From: Frondihabitans australicus
GTDB taxonomy: Bacteria > Actinomycetota > Actinomycetes > Actinomycetales > Microbacteriaceae
Direction: 5' to 3'
DNA: 64,000 bases
NCBI RefSeq assembly: GCF_003634555.1
Contig: NZ_RBKS01000001.1
Span: forward strand, 3,472,001 to 3,536,000
A model generated the notes under the pieces. It did no database searches. It was given only the letters and a program-made list of their open reading frames with translations, and was not told where the DNA came from. This document shows, in pieces, positions 1-7,893 of this stretch (position 1 is the first letter of the stretch; the number at the start of each line of letters is the position of its first letter). The translations under genes were made by a program, and so were the position numbers.

Positions 1-413
1 AAGTCGCTCTTGTTCGGCAGCTGGTCGCCGTAGGCGAGGAGGTCGCCGGCCTTCGCGTAGCCCGCGACGGCGCTCGAGGCGACGTAGAAAACGTCGGCGG
101 GCTTGCCCGACGCGAAGCCCTGCGCGAGCTGCTGGTCGAGGTTGTTGGCCGCGGTGACGCTGGCCTTCGTGCCCGACGACTTCGACCAGTCGGCCACCGC
201 GTTCGTGACGGCCTTCGTCTCGGCGGGGCCGGACGAGCCGATGAGCACGCTCAGGGCGGTGTTCTTGTGCGTGAGGTCTTTCGACAAGGCGCCGCTCGTC
301 GACGAGGAGCTCGAGAAGCCCGAGCCGCAGGCGGTGAGGGCGAGGGCCGTGGCCGTCGCGAGGGCGCCGGCGGCGAAGAGGCGCCGGGCCGTTCGAGGTG
401 TGCGTCGTTGCAT
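1..413 (-). CDS. Sugar ABC transporter substrate-binding lipoprotein, N-terminal part (cut by window edge)
   Basis: Extracellular solute-binding protein of an ABC importer, probably for a sugar, anchored outside the membrane. The visible 137 residues start at ATG 413 with an AGGGAG ribosome site. They give an Arg-rich signal peptide and a lipobox (LTAC) at about residue 30, a Ser-rich linker, then the start of a periplasmic-binding fold (LSVLIGSSGPAETKAV, and GFASGKPADVFYVASS, the usual 'DVF' strand of family 1). The C-terminus lies beyond position 1. It is divergent from a LacI regulator with an operator between them (468-481), so it is probably repressed by that protein until the substrate appears. 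The substrate cannot be told from this fragment. Confidence 0.85.
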   Translation of the reverse strand, partial: MQRRTPRTARRLFAAGALATATALALTACGSGFSSSSSTSGALSKDLTHKNTALSVLIGSSGPAETKAVTNAVADWSKSSGTKASVTAANNLDQQLAQGFASGKPADVFYVASSAVAGYAKAGDLLAYGDQLPNKSD

Positions 414-467
414 GTGGGTCTCCCTGAGGTGGTGCGCGCTGCGCTGCGTGTCGGTTCGTCGCCAGAA

Positions 468-481
468 TTTGAACGATCAAA
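468..481. promoter_or_regulatory. LacI-family operator between the sugar-binding protein and its regulator
   Basis: TTTGAACGATCAAA is an inverted repeat around a central CG (TTTGA-N-CG-N-TCAAA), the usual shape of LacI-family operators. It stands 55 bases upstream of the sugar-binding protein start and about 108 bases upstream of the regulator start, in an A/T-rich patch of an otherwise GC-rich spacer. Binding here would most directly block the leftward transporter transcript. The site is read from the sequence; which protein binds it is inferred from position. Confidence 0.6.
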
Positions 482-588
482 CTTTCTGAGCAAGACTGTA
501 GGGCGCGGCCCGCCGAAGTGTCAACCGGGGTCGGGTAACGTACCGGACACGCTCAGGATCGTGATCCGGGCACGAGGAGGTGGGGCTC

Positions 589-1668
589 ATGACGCGTGGA
601 GCACTCTCGCGCCAGCCCACCGTCCACGACGTCGCCAGCGCCGCCGGGGTCTCCCGGCAGACCGTGTCGAACGTCCTCAACGCCCCCGGCATCGTCAAGG
701 CCGCAACCCGCGAGAGGGTCGAGAGGGCGATCCAGGAGCTCGGCTACCGCCCGCACGCCTCCGCCCGGCGCCTCCGCACCCGCAAGTCCTCCACCATCGG
801 CATCCGCCTCGACCCCGTGACGAACGGCATCTCGGGAGCAGTGCTCGACCGCTTCCTGCATGCCCTCACCGAGCGGGCCGACGCGAGGGGCCTGAGGATC
901 CTGCTGTTCACCGCTCGTGACCCCGCCGATGAGATCCGGCAGTTCGAGCGCCTGCTCGACGGCGCGGACGTCGACGGCTTTGTGCTCACCTCGACGACCT
1001 ACGACGACCCCCGCATCGACTGGCTGATCGACAACGACGCCCCGTTCGTCACGTTCGGTCGGCCGTGGGGCGTCGACGACATCGACGACGCCGCGCATCG
1101 CTGGGTCGACGTCGACGGGCGGCACGGTCTCGCCGAGGCCACGCGCGCGCTGATCGAGCTCGACGCCCGGCGGATCGCCTACCTCGGCTGGCCGTCGCCG
1201 TCGGGAACGGGCGACGAGCGCTGCCGCGGCTGGCGCGAGACCATGGAGACCGAGGGGCTGGGGCCGGGGCTCTCCGCGGGGGAGCTCGACCAGCTCGAGC
1301 TGCGCAGCGAGGACGGCGTCGCCCAGGGCTCGGACGCCATCCGAGGTCTCCTGGCGACCGGAGCCGTCGTCGACGGGGTCGTCTGCGCGAGCGACTCGCT
1401 GGCCCTCGGCGCCCTCATGGTGCTCGGCTCGTCGGTGCCGATCGTCGGCTACGACAACACCCCGGTCGCGTCGGCGGTCGGGCTGCCGAGTGTCGAGCAG
1501 CCGCTCGAACAGGTCGCGGCGGCGGCCCTCGACCTCCTGCTCGAGTCGACCGACGGCCCCGGGGCGCAGGAGCAGCCGGACCCCGACTCGGCGGCCGTCA
1601 TCGGCGACCCCGAGGGCCCGGGCGACCCCCGCCATCGTCTCCTCCGGCCGGCGGTCGTCTGGCGCTGA
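589..1668 (+). CDS. LacI-family transcriptional regulator
   Basis: A 359-residue repressor. Residues about 10-60 form the LacI helix-turn-helix (TVHDVASAAG, then GVSRQTVSNVL) and hinge (RRLRTRK). The rest is a periplasmic-binding-protein-like ligand domain ending in a typical HRLLRPAVVWR tail. ATG 589 is chosen over the in-frame GTG 580 because AGGAGG at 575-580 is correctly spaced for it. It is divergent from the sugar ABC lipoprotein and probably senses that sugar. Its 3' end overlaps the convergent gene ending at 1598 by 71 bases. Confidence 0.92.
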   Translation: MTRGALSRQPTVHDVASAAGVSRQTVSNVLNAPGIVKAATRERVERAIQELGYRPHASARRLRTRKSSTIGIRLDPVTNGISGAVLDRFLHALTERADARGLRILLFTARDPADEIRQFERLLDGADVDGFVLTSTTYDDPRIDWLIDNDAPFVTFGRPWGVDDIDDAAHRWVDVDGRHGLAEATRALIELDARRIAYLGWPSPSGTGDERCRGWRETMETEGLGPGLSAGELDQLELRSEDGVAQGSDAIRGLLATGAVVDGVVCASDSLALGALMVLGSSVPIVGYDNTPVASAVGLPSVEQPLEQVAAAALDLLLESTDGPGAQEQPDPDSAAVIGDPEGPGDPRHRLLRPAVVWR

Positions 1669-2059
1669 GCGCGCTCGCGGCGAACACGGTCGCGGCGCTC
1701 AGCATGATCGCCCCGGCGAGGATCGGCACGCTCCAGAAGTGCAGCGGTGCTGTGGCGATGATGCCGGCGATTCCGGCCGCGATCGCGTAGAGGCGGAGCA
1801 TGGCGGGTGAGAGGAGCTCCGCCCGCGTCAGTCGGCGACGGAGGTCGACCGAGCCGGTCTGGTGGGGCAGGCGACGCGTCGCGTGAGCGACCAGCAGAGC
1901 GATCGAGCCGAAGCAGGCCGCCCAGCCGAGCCACGGGCTCCCGGAGAGGCGCCACACGGTGACGGCGACGACGAGGGCGCCGATCTGGCCGGGTTCGGAG
2001 ACCAGGAGGCGAACCCGGTGGTCGAGTGCGCGACGCGGCGCGGCGAGTGTCGGGTGCAC
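1598..2059 (-). CDS. Hypothetical four-helix membrane protein
   Basis: No family recognised. 153 residues from GTG 2059 (VHPTLAAP), with four likely membrane helices at about 26-42, 44-62, 86-104 and 107-128 and an Arg/Gly-rich hydrophilic tail. It begins 12 bases after the stop of the upstream hypothetical gene, so the two are probably cotranscribed. Its last 71 bases run antisense through the end of the LacI gene. The tail is very GC-rich and might be simple read-through rather than selected sequence. The start is not certain because the ribosome site is weak. Confidence 0.6.
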   Translation of the reverse strand: MHPTLAAPRRALDHRVRLLVSEPGQIGALVVAVTVWRLSGSPWLGWAACFGSIALLVAHATRRLPHQTGSVDLRRRLTRAELLSPAMLRLYAIAAGIAGIIATAPLHFWSVPILAGAIMLSAATVFAASALSARRPPAGGDDGGGRPGPRGRR

Positions 2060-2070
2060 TGCGGCTCGCC

Positions 2071-2538
2071 TCAGGCGGGGAGGAGCGGGGCCGAGAGCAG
2101 GCGCAGCGCGCGGCGCAGAAGCGACTCGTAGGCGGCCGGATTCGCGTCGGCGGCGGCCGCATCCAGCGCGTCGACCGCGCGACGGAGGCGGCCCTCGTCG
2201 AGCAGGATGCGACGCGCGCGAAGGTTGTCGTCGCAGAAGAAGTCGCGGACGGTCTCGAGAGCGACCGGCGACTCGGTGGCCGTCTGAGCGCACAGCGCCT
2301 CGATCGCGGCGAGGAGCCGGCATGCGGCGTTGTGGCCGCACGCGTCGATCGGCGCGAGAGCGGCGCCGTCGCGCACCAGGTCGGAGCAGAGCTGCTGCAG
2401 TTCGAGCGTGGCGACGGCGACGGTGAACTCGTCGCCGACGACGGCCCGGCGGCGGGCGTTGTGGCCCTGGGGCGCGCGGGCGCTGTCGAAGACCCAGCTG
2501 CCGCTGAGGGGGCTGTCGAGAAGAGTGGTCGTGGTCAT
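2071..2538 (-). CDS. Hypothetical soluble protein
   Basis: Not recognised. 155 residues from ATG 2538, with GGAG in the leader. The protein is helical and acidic, has no signal peptide or membrane segment, and has several Cys residues (LCSDLV, ACGHNAACR, FFCDDN). An in-frame extension to 2631 exists but would start inside a likely promoter: TTGTCT, 17 bases, AATACT, within the A/T-rich stretch 2600-2637. It probably forms a two-gene unit with the four-helix membrane protein downstream. Confidence 0.65.
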   Translation of the reverse strand: MTTTTLLDSPLSGSWVFDSARAPQGHNARRRAVVGDEFTVAVATLELQQLCSDLVRDGAALAPIDACGHNAACRLLAAIEALCAQTATESPVALETVRDFFCDDNLRARRILLDEGRLRRAVDALDAAAADANPAAYESLLRRALRLLSAPLLPA

Positions 2539-2637
2539 GCGGGACTCCGGGGTTGTGGGGGTTCGTGTGACTCGCGAAACAGCCGTTCGGCCGTGCATAC
2601 ACAGTATTTCAGATATAGATAAAGAAGACAAGGTCTC

Positions 2638-2805
2638 TCAGGAAGACTCGATCGACCCGTCGGGCGACGGCAGCAGATCGGAGGCGATCCACGGGAAGAC
2701 GATGTCGAACAGAGCCCAGACGGCGGCCGCCGCGAGGGCGAGCATCAGGAGCAGGCGGAACCAGACCGGGCCCGGCAGGAGGCGCCAGAGGAGCGAGACG
2801 ATCAT
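2638..2805 (-). CDS. Small single-pass membrane protein of the sortase operon
   Basis: 55 residues: a short amphipathic start ([13 protein letters not shown]), one strong membrane helix (about 15-42) and an acidic C-terminal tail. Its ATG (2803-2805) overlaps the sortase stop as ATGA, so it is translationally coupled to the sortase. Small one-helix proteins commonly follow class E sortases in actinobacteria, but I know of no proven role. It may help place the sortase in the membrane. Confidence 0.7.
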   Translation of the reverse strand: MIVSLLWRLLPGPVWFRLLLMLALAAAAVWALFDIVFPWIASDLLPSPDGSIESS

Positions 2806-3569
2806 GGGCGTGCGCCTTTCGAGAGTTCTTTCGGGGTGCCGTCTTTCGCGTTCATCCAGGCGGTGAGCTTCGCGTGGACGACGTAGCGCTCGGCGGCGGA
2901 CCACATCGGGTGGCAGGCCGTGAGGGTCAGCCAGCGATCGTTCCCGCTCGGGGAGACGCCCGGCCTGTTCGGAACGGGAGCGATGGTCTCGACGTGGTCG
3001 GGCGTGACGATCTCGGCGTCGGTGACCTCGTAGACGTACCAGACGTCGAATCCTGCGGCCTTGTCGGTCGCCCGGACCACGATCGGGTCGCCGGTCTTCA
3101 GCTCTGCGATCTGATTGAGCGGCTTGCCGTAGGTGACCCGGTGGCCGGCGACGGCGAAGTTGCCGACGCCGCCGGGCATCGCCGTGCCCTCGTAATGGCC
3201 GAGGCCGATCGTGTTCAGGACCTTCTGGCGGTCGATGCCCTCGCCGATCGGGCGTTCGTAGTCGGCGCCGAATCGGGGGATGCGCATCGTGCCGAACACG
3301 TCCGCGAGCCCTTGGGGCTCGGCCAGAACAGGGATGTCGGTGTCGGTCGCGGGGCGCTCGGCACCGCCCGGCTTCGTCTCGGGCAGCCGGAGCTGCTCGA
3401 CGATCGCGTTCTGGGCGGCGACGCCCGTGACGTCGGTGTACCAGGTGCTCCAGAGGACGTAGAGGCCGATGCCGCTGCCGCCGAGGAGGAGGAGCTCGGC
3501 GAGGAGCCCGGCGAGGACCGCGCTCGCCGAGCGGCGGGACCGCCTGGCGCGGCGGCCGCGCTGAGTCAA
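2802..3569 (-). CDS. Class E sortase
   Basis: A membrane-anchored transpeptidase that attaches secreted proteins to peptidoglycan through a C-terminal sorting signal. It has an N-terminal basic patch and membrane helix (about 14-38), then the sortase barrel. The triad is visible: His in VAGHRVTYG, Cys in LTLTACHP and Arg in ERYVVHAKL. The start is taken as TTG 3569, which overlaps the wecB stop (TTGA); no ATG or GTG lies before the membrane helix. At 255 residues it has the usual length. It is coupled to wecB upstream and to a 55-residue membrane protein downstream. No sorted substrate with a sorting motif is visible in the window. Confidence 0.85.
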   Translation of the reverse strand: MTQRGRRARRSRRSASAVLAGLLAELLLLGGSGIGLYVLWSTWYTDVTGVAAQNAIVEQLRLPETKPGGAERPATDTDIPVLAEPQGLADVFGTMRIPRFGADYERPIGEGIDRQKVLNTIGLGHYEGTAMPGGVGNFAVAGHRVTYGKPLNQIAELKTGDPIVVRATDKAAGFDVWYVYEVTDAEIVTPDHVETIAPVPNRPGVSPSGNDRWLTLTACHPMWSAAERYVVHAKLTAWMNAKDGTPKELSKGARP

Positions 3570-4735
3570 GACGCCAGGGTGTAGCGGCCGGCGGCGACCC
3601 GGCCGCGCGTGGCGGAGACCGCGTCGAGCGGATCGAGCCCCTCGGCGATGTCGGTCGCGATGTCGGCGATCTGTCGGGCCGCGGTGCCGTCGCCGTAGGG
3701 CGAGCCCTGCGGCAGATCGCCCGCGAACCCGCGGAGGACGGCGTTGGCGGCCTCGGCGATGTCGAGGTCGGGGGTGATGAGGCGCGCGTGGCCGGAGTCG
3801 ACCGACTCGGGTCGCTCGGTCGAGCGCCGGACCACCAGGAGGGGGACGCCCAGGACGGTGCACTCCTCTTGCACGCCGCCGGAGTCGGACACGAGGAGCG
3901 ACGCGTCGGCCGCGAGCCGGAGGAACGCGGCGTGGCCCGGCGACGGGAGCACCGTGAGGCCGGAGAGCAGGTGCTCGAGGCCGAAGCGCTCGATCGCGGC
4001 GCGGGTGCGGGGGTGCAGGAGCAGCACGACCTCCGCCTCGATGCCGCGGAGGCCTTCGAGCACGCGCGTCAGCGCCTCGGCGGTGTCTGTGTTCTCGGGC
4101 CGGTGGGTGGTGGCGACGACGTAGCGGCCGGCCGGCGCAGGGATCGCCGAGCCGGAGTCGAGCGGGTGGGCGAGCGAGGCCAGGGTCGCCTCGACGATGG
4201 TGTTGCCGGTGACGATCACGCGTGCCGGGTCGACGCCCTCGCCCTCGAGGTTGACCGCGTTGTGCGGTGTGGCCGCGCAGTGGACGTCGCTGAGCGCGCC
4301 GGTGACGACGCGGTTGAGCTCTTCGGGCATGGCGCGGTCGTACGAGCGGAGGCCGGCCTCGACGTGGATCACCGGGATGCCAAGGTAGTTGGCGGCCTGC
4401 GCGCCGGCCGACACGGCGTTGGTGTCGCCCTGGACGATGACGACGGCCGGGCGGTCGCGCTCGAACGAGGCGGTGAGCGCGAGCAGAGCCGTTGCGATCT
4501 GCTGACCGCGCGTGGCCCCGCCGACGCCCGAGAGGATCTCGTCGGGCTCGCCGATGCCGAGCTGGGTGAGGAACTGGCCGGAGAGCTCGGCGTCATAGTG
4601 CTGACCTGTGTGGATGGTGCGGGCACGGTCGCCGAGCAGGGCGATGACGGGCGCGAGCTTGATGATCTCGGGGCGCGTGCCGAAGACGACGGCGACGTCC
4701 TTCGACGGGGAGGTGACGGGGTGCTTCGGATTCAT
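3566..4735 (-). CDS. wecB: UDP-N-acetylglucosamine 2-epimerase (non-hydrolysing)
   Basis: Interconverts UDP-GlcNAc and UDP-ManNAc, giving ManNAc for wall teichoic acid-type or capsular polymers. The 389-residue length is normal. It carries the family marks GTRPEIIK near residue 19, [19 protein letters not shown] near 120-140, THRPEN near 210 and SDSGGVQEE near 285. ATG 4735 has GAAAGGAC upstream. It is first in an operon with sortase E (overlap TTGA) and a small membrane protein, which links cell-wall polymer supply with wall protein anchoring. A promoter lies at 4765-4793. Confidence 0.92.
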   Translation of the reverse strand: MNPKHPVTSPSKDVAVVFGTRPEIIKLAPVIALLGDRARTIHTGQHYDAELSGQFLTQLGIGEPDEILSGVGGATRGQQIATALLALTASFERDRPAVVIVQGDTNAVSAGAQAANYLGIPVIHVEAGLRSYDRAMPEELNRVVTGALSDVHCAATPHNAVNLEGEGVDPARVIVTGNTIVEATLASLAHPLDSGSAIPAPAGRYVVATTHRPENTDTAEALTRVLEGLRGIEAEVVLLLHPRTRAAIERFGLEHLLSGLTVLPSPGHAAFLRLAADASLLVSDSGGVQEECTVLGVPLLVVRRSTERPESVDSGHARLITPDLDIAEAANAVLRGFAGDLPQGSPYGDGTAARQIADIATDIAEGLDPLDAVSATRGRVAAGRYTLAS

Positions 4736-4764
4736 GAGACGTCCTTTCGGGGGTGACGTCTCAT

Positions 4765-4805
4765 ATCGTCACATAAATATCACATTCAATCAAGATGTGA
4801 AATAT
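4765..4805 (-). promoter_or_regulatory. Promoter and inverted repeat upstream of wecB
   Basis: On the minus strand a -35 TTGATT (4788-4793) and a -10-like GACGAT (4765-4770) are 17 bases apart, about 25-30 bases before the wecB ATG. An imperfect inverted repeat (arms 4775-4785 and 4795-4805, 9 of 11 paired, 9-base loop) covers the -35 box. It could be an operator or help terminate the upstream permease transcript. The stretch is strikingly A/T-rich for this genome. Confidence 0.5.
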
Positions 4806-4818
4806 AACAGTCTGGCTC

Positions 4819-6924
4819 TTACCGCAGACTGCCCTCGTCCTGGCCTTTCTTGGAGGGGGCGGACGCGCTGTTGCGGGCCGTGGAGCGTGCGGCCGCGCCG
4901 ACTTCGCGATCCTGCGCCCCTCGCTTGACCGGCATCTCGGGTCGGCGGGGCTCGCCGCTGCGCGCTTGGCCCGGGAACGCCCACGTGCGCGAGCGTCGTC
5001 CGTAGAGCAGCTCGGACGAGTCGAGCAGCCACGGCACGAGCGCGACGGTGACGCCGTGGGCGAGCATCAGCTTCTGCCGGATACGGCGCGAGCGGTGGTT
5101 GTGCAGGATCGCCTCCCACCAGTGGCCGACGATGTAGATCGGGGTGTAGACGGTGACGACCTCGGCCCCGAACTCTTCGCGGTGGGCCTTGATGTACTTG
5201 ATGACCGGCACGGCGACGTCGCGGTACGGCGACGGGATGATGATGAGGGGCACGTCGATGTTCATGGCGTCCCACTGGGCCTGGAGCTTCTCGGTCGCCT
5301 CCGGCTCGACGGAGACGTGGATCGCCTCGAGCGTGTCGTGGCGGGCCGCGATCGCGTAGTCGATGGCCTTGAGCACCGGCTTCTGCATCTTGCCGACGAG
5401 GACGATCGCGTGGTCGCCCGAGGCGCCGAAGGTCGTCGTGGCGTCGACCTCGACCTCGACCTCGACGTCGCGGTAGTAGCGGTTCACGCCGAGCATGAGC
5501 AGCCACAGGATCGGCATGACGACGAAGACGATCCAGGCGCCGTGCGTGAACTTCGTGATCGTCACGACGATGAGCACCGTGAAGGTGAGGATCGCCCCGA
5601 ACAGGTTGATCACGAGCGACCGCTTGATCTGGCCGCGGCCGGTCGTCTCGGGATCGCGGAGCAGGCGGATCCAGTGCCGGACCATGCCCGACTGCCCGAG
5701 CGTGAACGAGACGAAGACGCCGATGATGTACAGCTGGATCAGCTGAGTGACGTTGGCGCGGAAGATGAGCAGGATCACGCTGGCGATCACCGCGAGGGCG
5801 ATCACGCCGTTCGAGTAGATGAGCCGGTCGCCGCGGCTGTTGAGGGCTTTCGGCGCGTACGTGTCGCGGGCGAGGATCGAGCCGAGGAGGGGGAAGCCGT
5901 TGAACGCGGTGTTCGCGGCGAGGAGGAGCACTGCGGCCGTCACGGCCTGGATCAGGAAGAACGGGATGCTGTCGGCGCCGAACACCGCCGTCGCGACCTG
6001 CGAGATGAGGCTCGGCTGCACGGCCGTGGCGCAGTTCTTCAGCCCGACGAGGTCGCACGACGACTCGGCGTAGTGCACCTTCGCGATGAGCGACACCGTG
6101 GTGAGACCGGCGAACAGCACGATCGCCGTGCCGCCCATGAGCGCCAGGGTCTTCTGCGCGTTCTTGACCTTCGGGAACCGGAAGGCGGGCACGCCGTTCG
6201 CGATGGCCTCGACGCCGGTGAGCGCCGAGCAGCCCGAGGCGAAGGCGCGCAGGATCAGCAGGACGAACGCGGCGTGAGCCACGTTGTCGCCCTGCACCGT
6301 GTACGACGCGCTCTCGGCGACCGGGGCGTGGCCGGCGGCCGTGCGGAGGAGGCCGACGACGACCATGACGAACACGCTGGCGATGAAGAGATAGGTCGGC
6401 ACGGCGAACGCCTTGCCGGACTCGCGGACGCCGCGGAGGTTCACTCCGGCCAGCAGGATCACGAAGAAGATCGCCATCTCGACGCGGAACTCGTTGAGCT
6501 CGGGCACGGCGGAGATGATGTTGTCGACGCCGGACGCGATCGACACCGCGACCGTCATGACGTAGTCGACCAGGAGCGCCGACGCGACGACGAGGCCGGC
6601 CTTCTCGCCGAGGTTCGTGCGCGCGACCTCGTAGTCGCCGCCGCCGGACGGGTAGGCCTTCACGAGCTGCCGGTACGACAGCACGACGACGATGAGCAGC
6701 ACGACGACCGCCGTGGCCACCCACGGGGCGAGCGTCAGGAAGCCGAGTCCGCCGATGAGCAGGATCATCAGCATCTCCTGCGGCGCGTAGGCCACGGAGC
6801 TCAGCGGGTCGCTCGCGAAGATGGGGAGGGCGAGGTGCTTCGGGAGGAGCTGGTGCTCGAGCTTCTCCGACGACAGCGGCTCGCCGATCAGCCACCGTTT
6901 CGGCGACCGTACGTCGTTTGTCAC
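4819..6924 (-). CDS. KimA-like APC-family potassium permease
   Basis: Probable proton-coupled K+ importer of the APC superfamily, related to Bacillus KimA. The 701 residues hold about 12 membrane helices (roughly 45-500), starting with the family segment LPIFASDPLSSVAYAP, then a long cytosolic tail (about 500-640) with an alpha/beta fold and a basic, disordered end. GTG 6924 is chosen because a full promoter, TTGACA (6955-6960), 16 bases, TAGGCT (6933-6938), puts transcription start on or beside it: a leaderless mRNA. In Bacillus the family is c-di-AMP controlled through a riboswitch; there is no room for a riboswitch here. Substrate assignment is by family only; generic 'APC permease' is the safe name. 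Confidence 0.8.
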   Translation of the reverse strand: MTNDVRSPKRWLIGEPLSSEKLEHQLLPKHLALPIFASDPLSSVAYAPQEMLMILLIGGLGFLTLAPWVATAVVVLLIVVVLSYRQLVKAYPSGGGDYEVARTNLGEKAGLVVASALLVDYVMTVAVSIASGVDNIISAVPELNEFRVEMAIFFVILLAGVNLRGVRESGKAFAVPTYLFIASVFVMVVVGLLRTAAGHAPVAESASYTVQGDNVAHAAFVLLILRAFASGCSALTGVEAIANGVPAFRFPKVKNAQKTLALMGGTAIVLFAGLTTVSLIAKVHYAESSCDLVGLKNCATAVQPSLISQVATAVFGADSIPFFLIQAVTAAVLLLAANTAFNGFPLLGSILARDTYAPKALNSRGDRLIYSNGVIALAVIASVILLIFRANVTQLIQLYIIGVFVSFTLGQSGMVRHWIRLLRDPETTGRGQIKRSLVINLFGAILTFTVLIVVTITKFTHGAWIVFVVMPILWLLMLGVNRYYRDVEVEVEVDATTTFGASGDHAIVLVGKMQKPVLKAIDYAIAARHDTLEAIHVSVEPEATEKLQAQWDAMNIDVPLIIIPSPYRDVAVPVIKYIKAHREEFGAEVVTVYTPIYIVGHWWEAILHNHRSRRIRQKLMLAHGVTVALVPWLLDSSELLYGRRSRTWAFPGQARSGEPRRPEMPVKRGAQDREVGAAARSTARNSASAPSKKGQDEGSLR

Positions 6925-6932
6925 GACGGACG

Positions 6933-6960
6933 AGCCTACGCCCTGACGAGGACGTGTCAA
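6933..6960 (-). promoter_or_regulatory. Promoter of the KimA-like permease
   Basis: -35 TTGACA at 6955-6960, 16-base spacer, -10 TAGGCT at 6933-6938 (minus strand). The GTG at 6924 begins 9 bases downstream of the -10, so the transcript is expected to start at or within two bases of the start codon. Confidence 0.7.
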
Positions 6961-7025
6961 CATCGCGGCCCTGCGCGGTATTCCCCCAGTTGTCGGGGTC
7001 TTCGCTGTCTTTTCTCCACGGGTGC

Positions 7026-7056
7026 TTGACCTTGACGCGGCGTCAACGTTTAGCGT
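7026..7056 (+). promoter_or_regulatory. MerR-type promoter with 19-base spacer and palindromic operator
   Basis: -35 TTGACC (7026-7031) and -10 TAGCGT (7051-7056) are 19 bases apart, the overlong spacing typical of MerR-controlled promoters. The spacer holds a perfect palindrome TTGACGC-G-GCGTCAA (7032-7046). The -10 ends 7 bases before ATG 7064. This predicts that the MerR protein controls its own leaderless transcript. Confidence 0.75.
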
Positions 7057-7063
7057 CGTGGCC

Positions 7064-7804
7064 ATGGAGTACGGCATTCAGGAGGTCGCGCGGATCGCGG
7101 GAGTCTCGAGTCGCACGCTGCGGCACTACGACCAGGTCGGGCTCCTGCCGGCCCTGCGGTCGGAGCGGAACGGCTACCGGGTCTACGACGACGCATCGCT
7201 GGGCAGGCTTCAGCGGATCCTGCTGCTCCGCGATCTCGGGGTGGGGCTGGACGAGGTCCGCAGGATCCTGGAGCACCCCGGCGACCGCGTCTCGGCCCTC
7301 GAGACGCACCGCTCCCTCCTCGAGGGGGAGCGGGAGCGCCTGGACCGCATGATCGCATCGGTGGACCACACCCTCGGCGCCTGGAGAGAAGGAGAAGAGG
7401 CCATGGCCGAGAAGATGTTCGACGGGTTCGACCACACCCGGTTCGAGGGAGAGGTGCGCGAGCGCTGGGGCGCGGACCGCCAGAGGGCCTCGTCGGACTG
7501 GTGGGAGGCGCTCGGCGACGACGGACGCGAGGCGCACCGGGCCGAGCAGCGCGCGATCGCCGCGGGGTTCGCGGCGCTCGCCGACGAAGGAGTCGACCCG
7601 GCGTCGCCCGAGGCGCGATCTCTCGCCCGGCGGCAGCTGGACTGGGTGTCGGCCGCGTGGGGCGGGCGTCGGCCGACCGCCGCCGAGTTCGAGGGCCTCG
7701 CCGAGATGTACGTGAGCGACCCGCGGTTCGCGAGCGCCTATGCTCCTGCGACCGGCTACGTCAGGGACGCCCTGGCCTCGTTCGCCCGCGACGAACTGGA
7801 GTAG
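7064..7804 (+). CDS. MerR-family regulator with TipAS-type ligand domain
   Basis: 246 residues. The N-terminal MerR winged helix (about 4-70) reads IQEVARIAGVSSRTLRHYDQ. A coiled dimer helix follows (about 75-110), then a TipAS-like antibiotic-recognition domain (about 120-240; RWGADRQRASSDWW, AEMYVSDPRF, YAPATGYVRDAL). In Streptomyces, TipA binds thiopeptides through this domain and activates its own promoter. Start ATG 7064 fits a leaderless mRNA from the promoter at 7026-7056; an in-frame GTG at 7058 is too close to the -10. The neighbouring RND exporter, 89 bases downstream on the same strand, is a plausible second target, but no matching operator is seen there. Confidence 0.88.
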   Translation: MEYGIQEVARIAGVSSRTLRHYDQVGLLPALRSERNGYRVYDDASLGRLQRILLLRDLGVGLDEVRRILEHPGDRVSALETHRSLLEGERERLDRMIASVDHTLGAWREGEEAMAEKMFDGFDHTRFEGEVRERWGADRQRASSDWWEALGDDGREAHRAEQRAIAAGFAALADEGVDPASPEARSLARRQLDWVSAAWGGRRPTAAEFEGLAEMYVSDPRFASAYAPATGYVRDALASFARDELE

Positions 7805-7893
7805 CTCCGGGCTCCGGCATCAGCCGACTCACGGCGCGGGTGGTGTTCGATTGAGCCAACCCGCGCCCATCACCCCACCACACCGGAGCGCTT

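Noticed and set aside
2539-2631. N-terminal extension of the 155-residue hypothetical protein to 2631
   Set aside because: It would begin inside the A/T-rich likely promoter; ATG 2538 has a ribosome site.
6924-7063. c-di-AMP riboswitch before the KimA-like permease
   Set aside because: The promoter puts the transcript start at the GTG itself, so there is no leader to hold a riboswitch.
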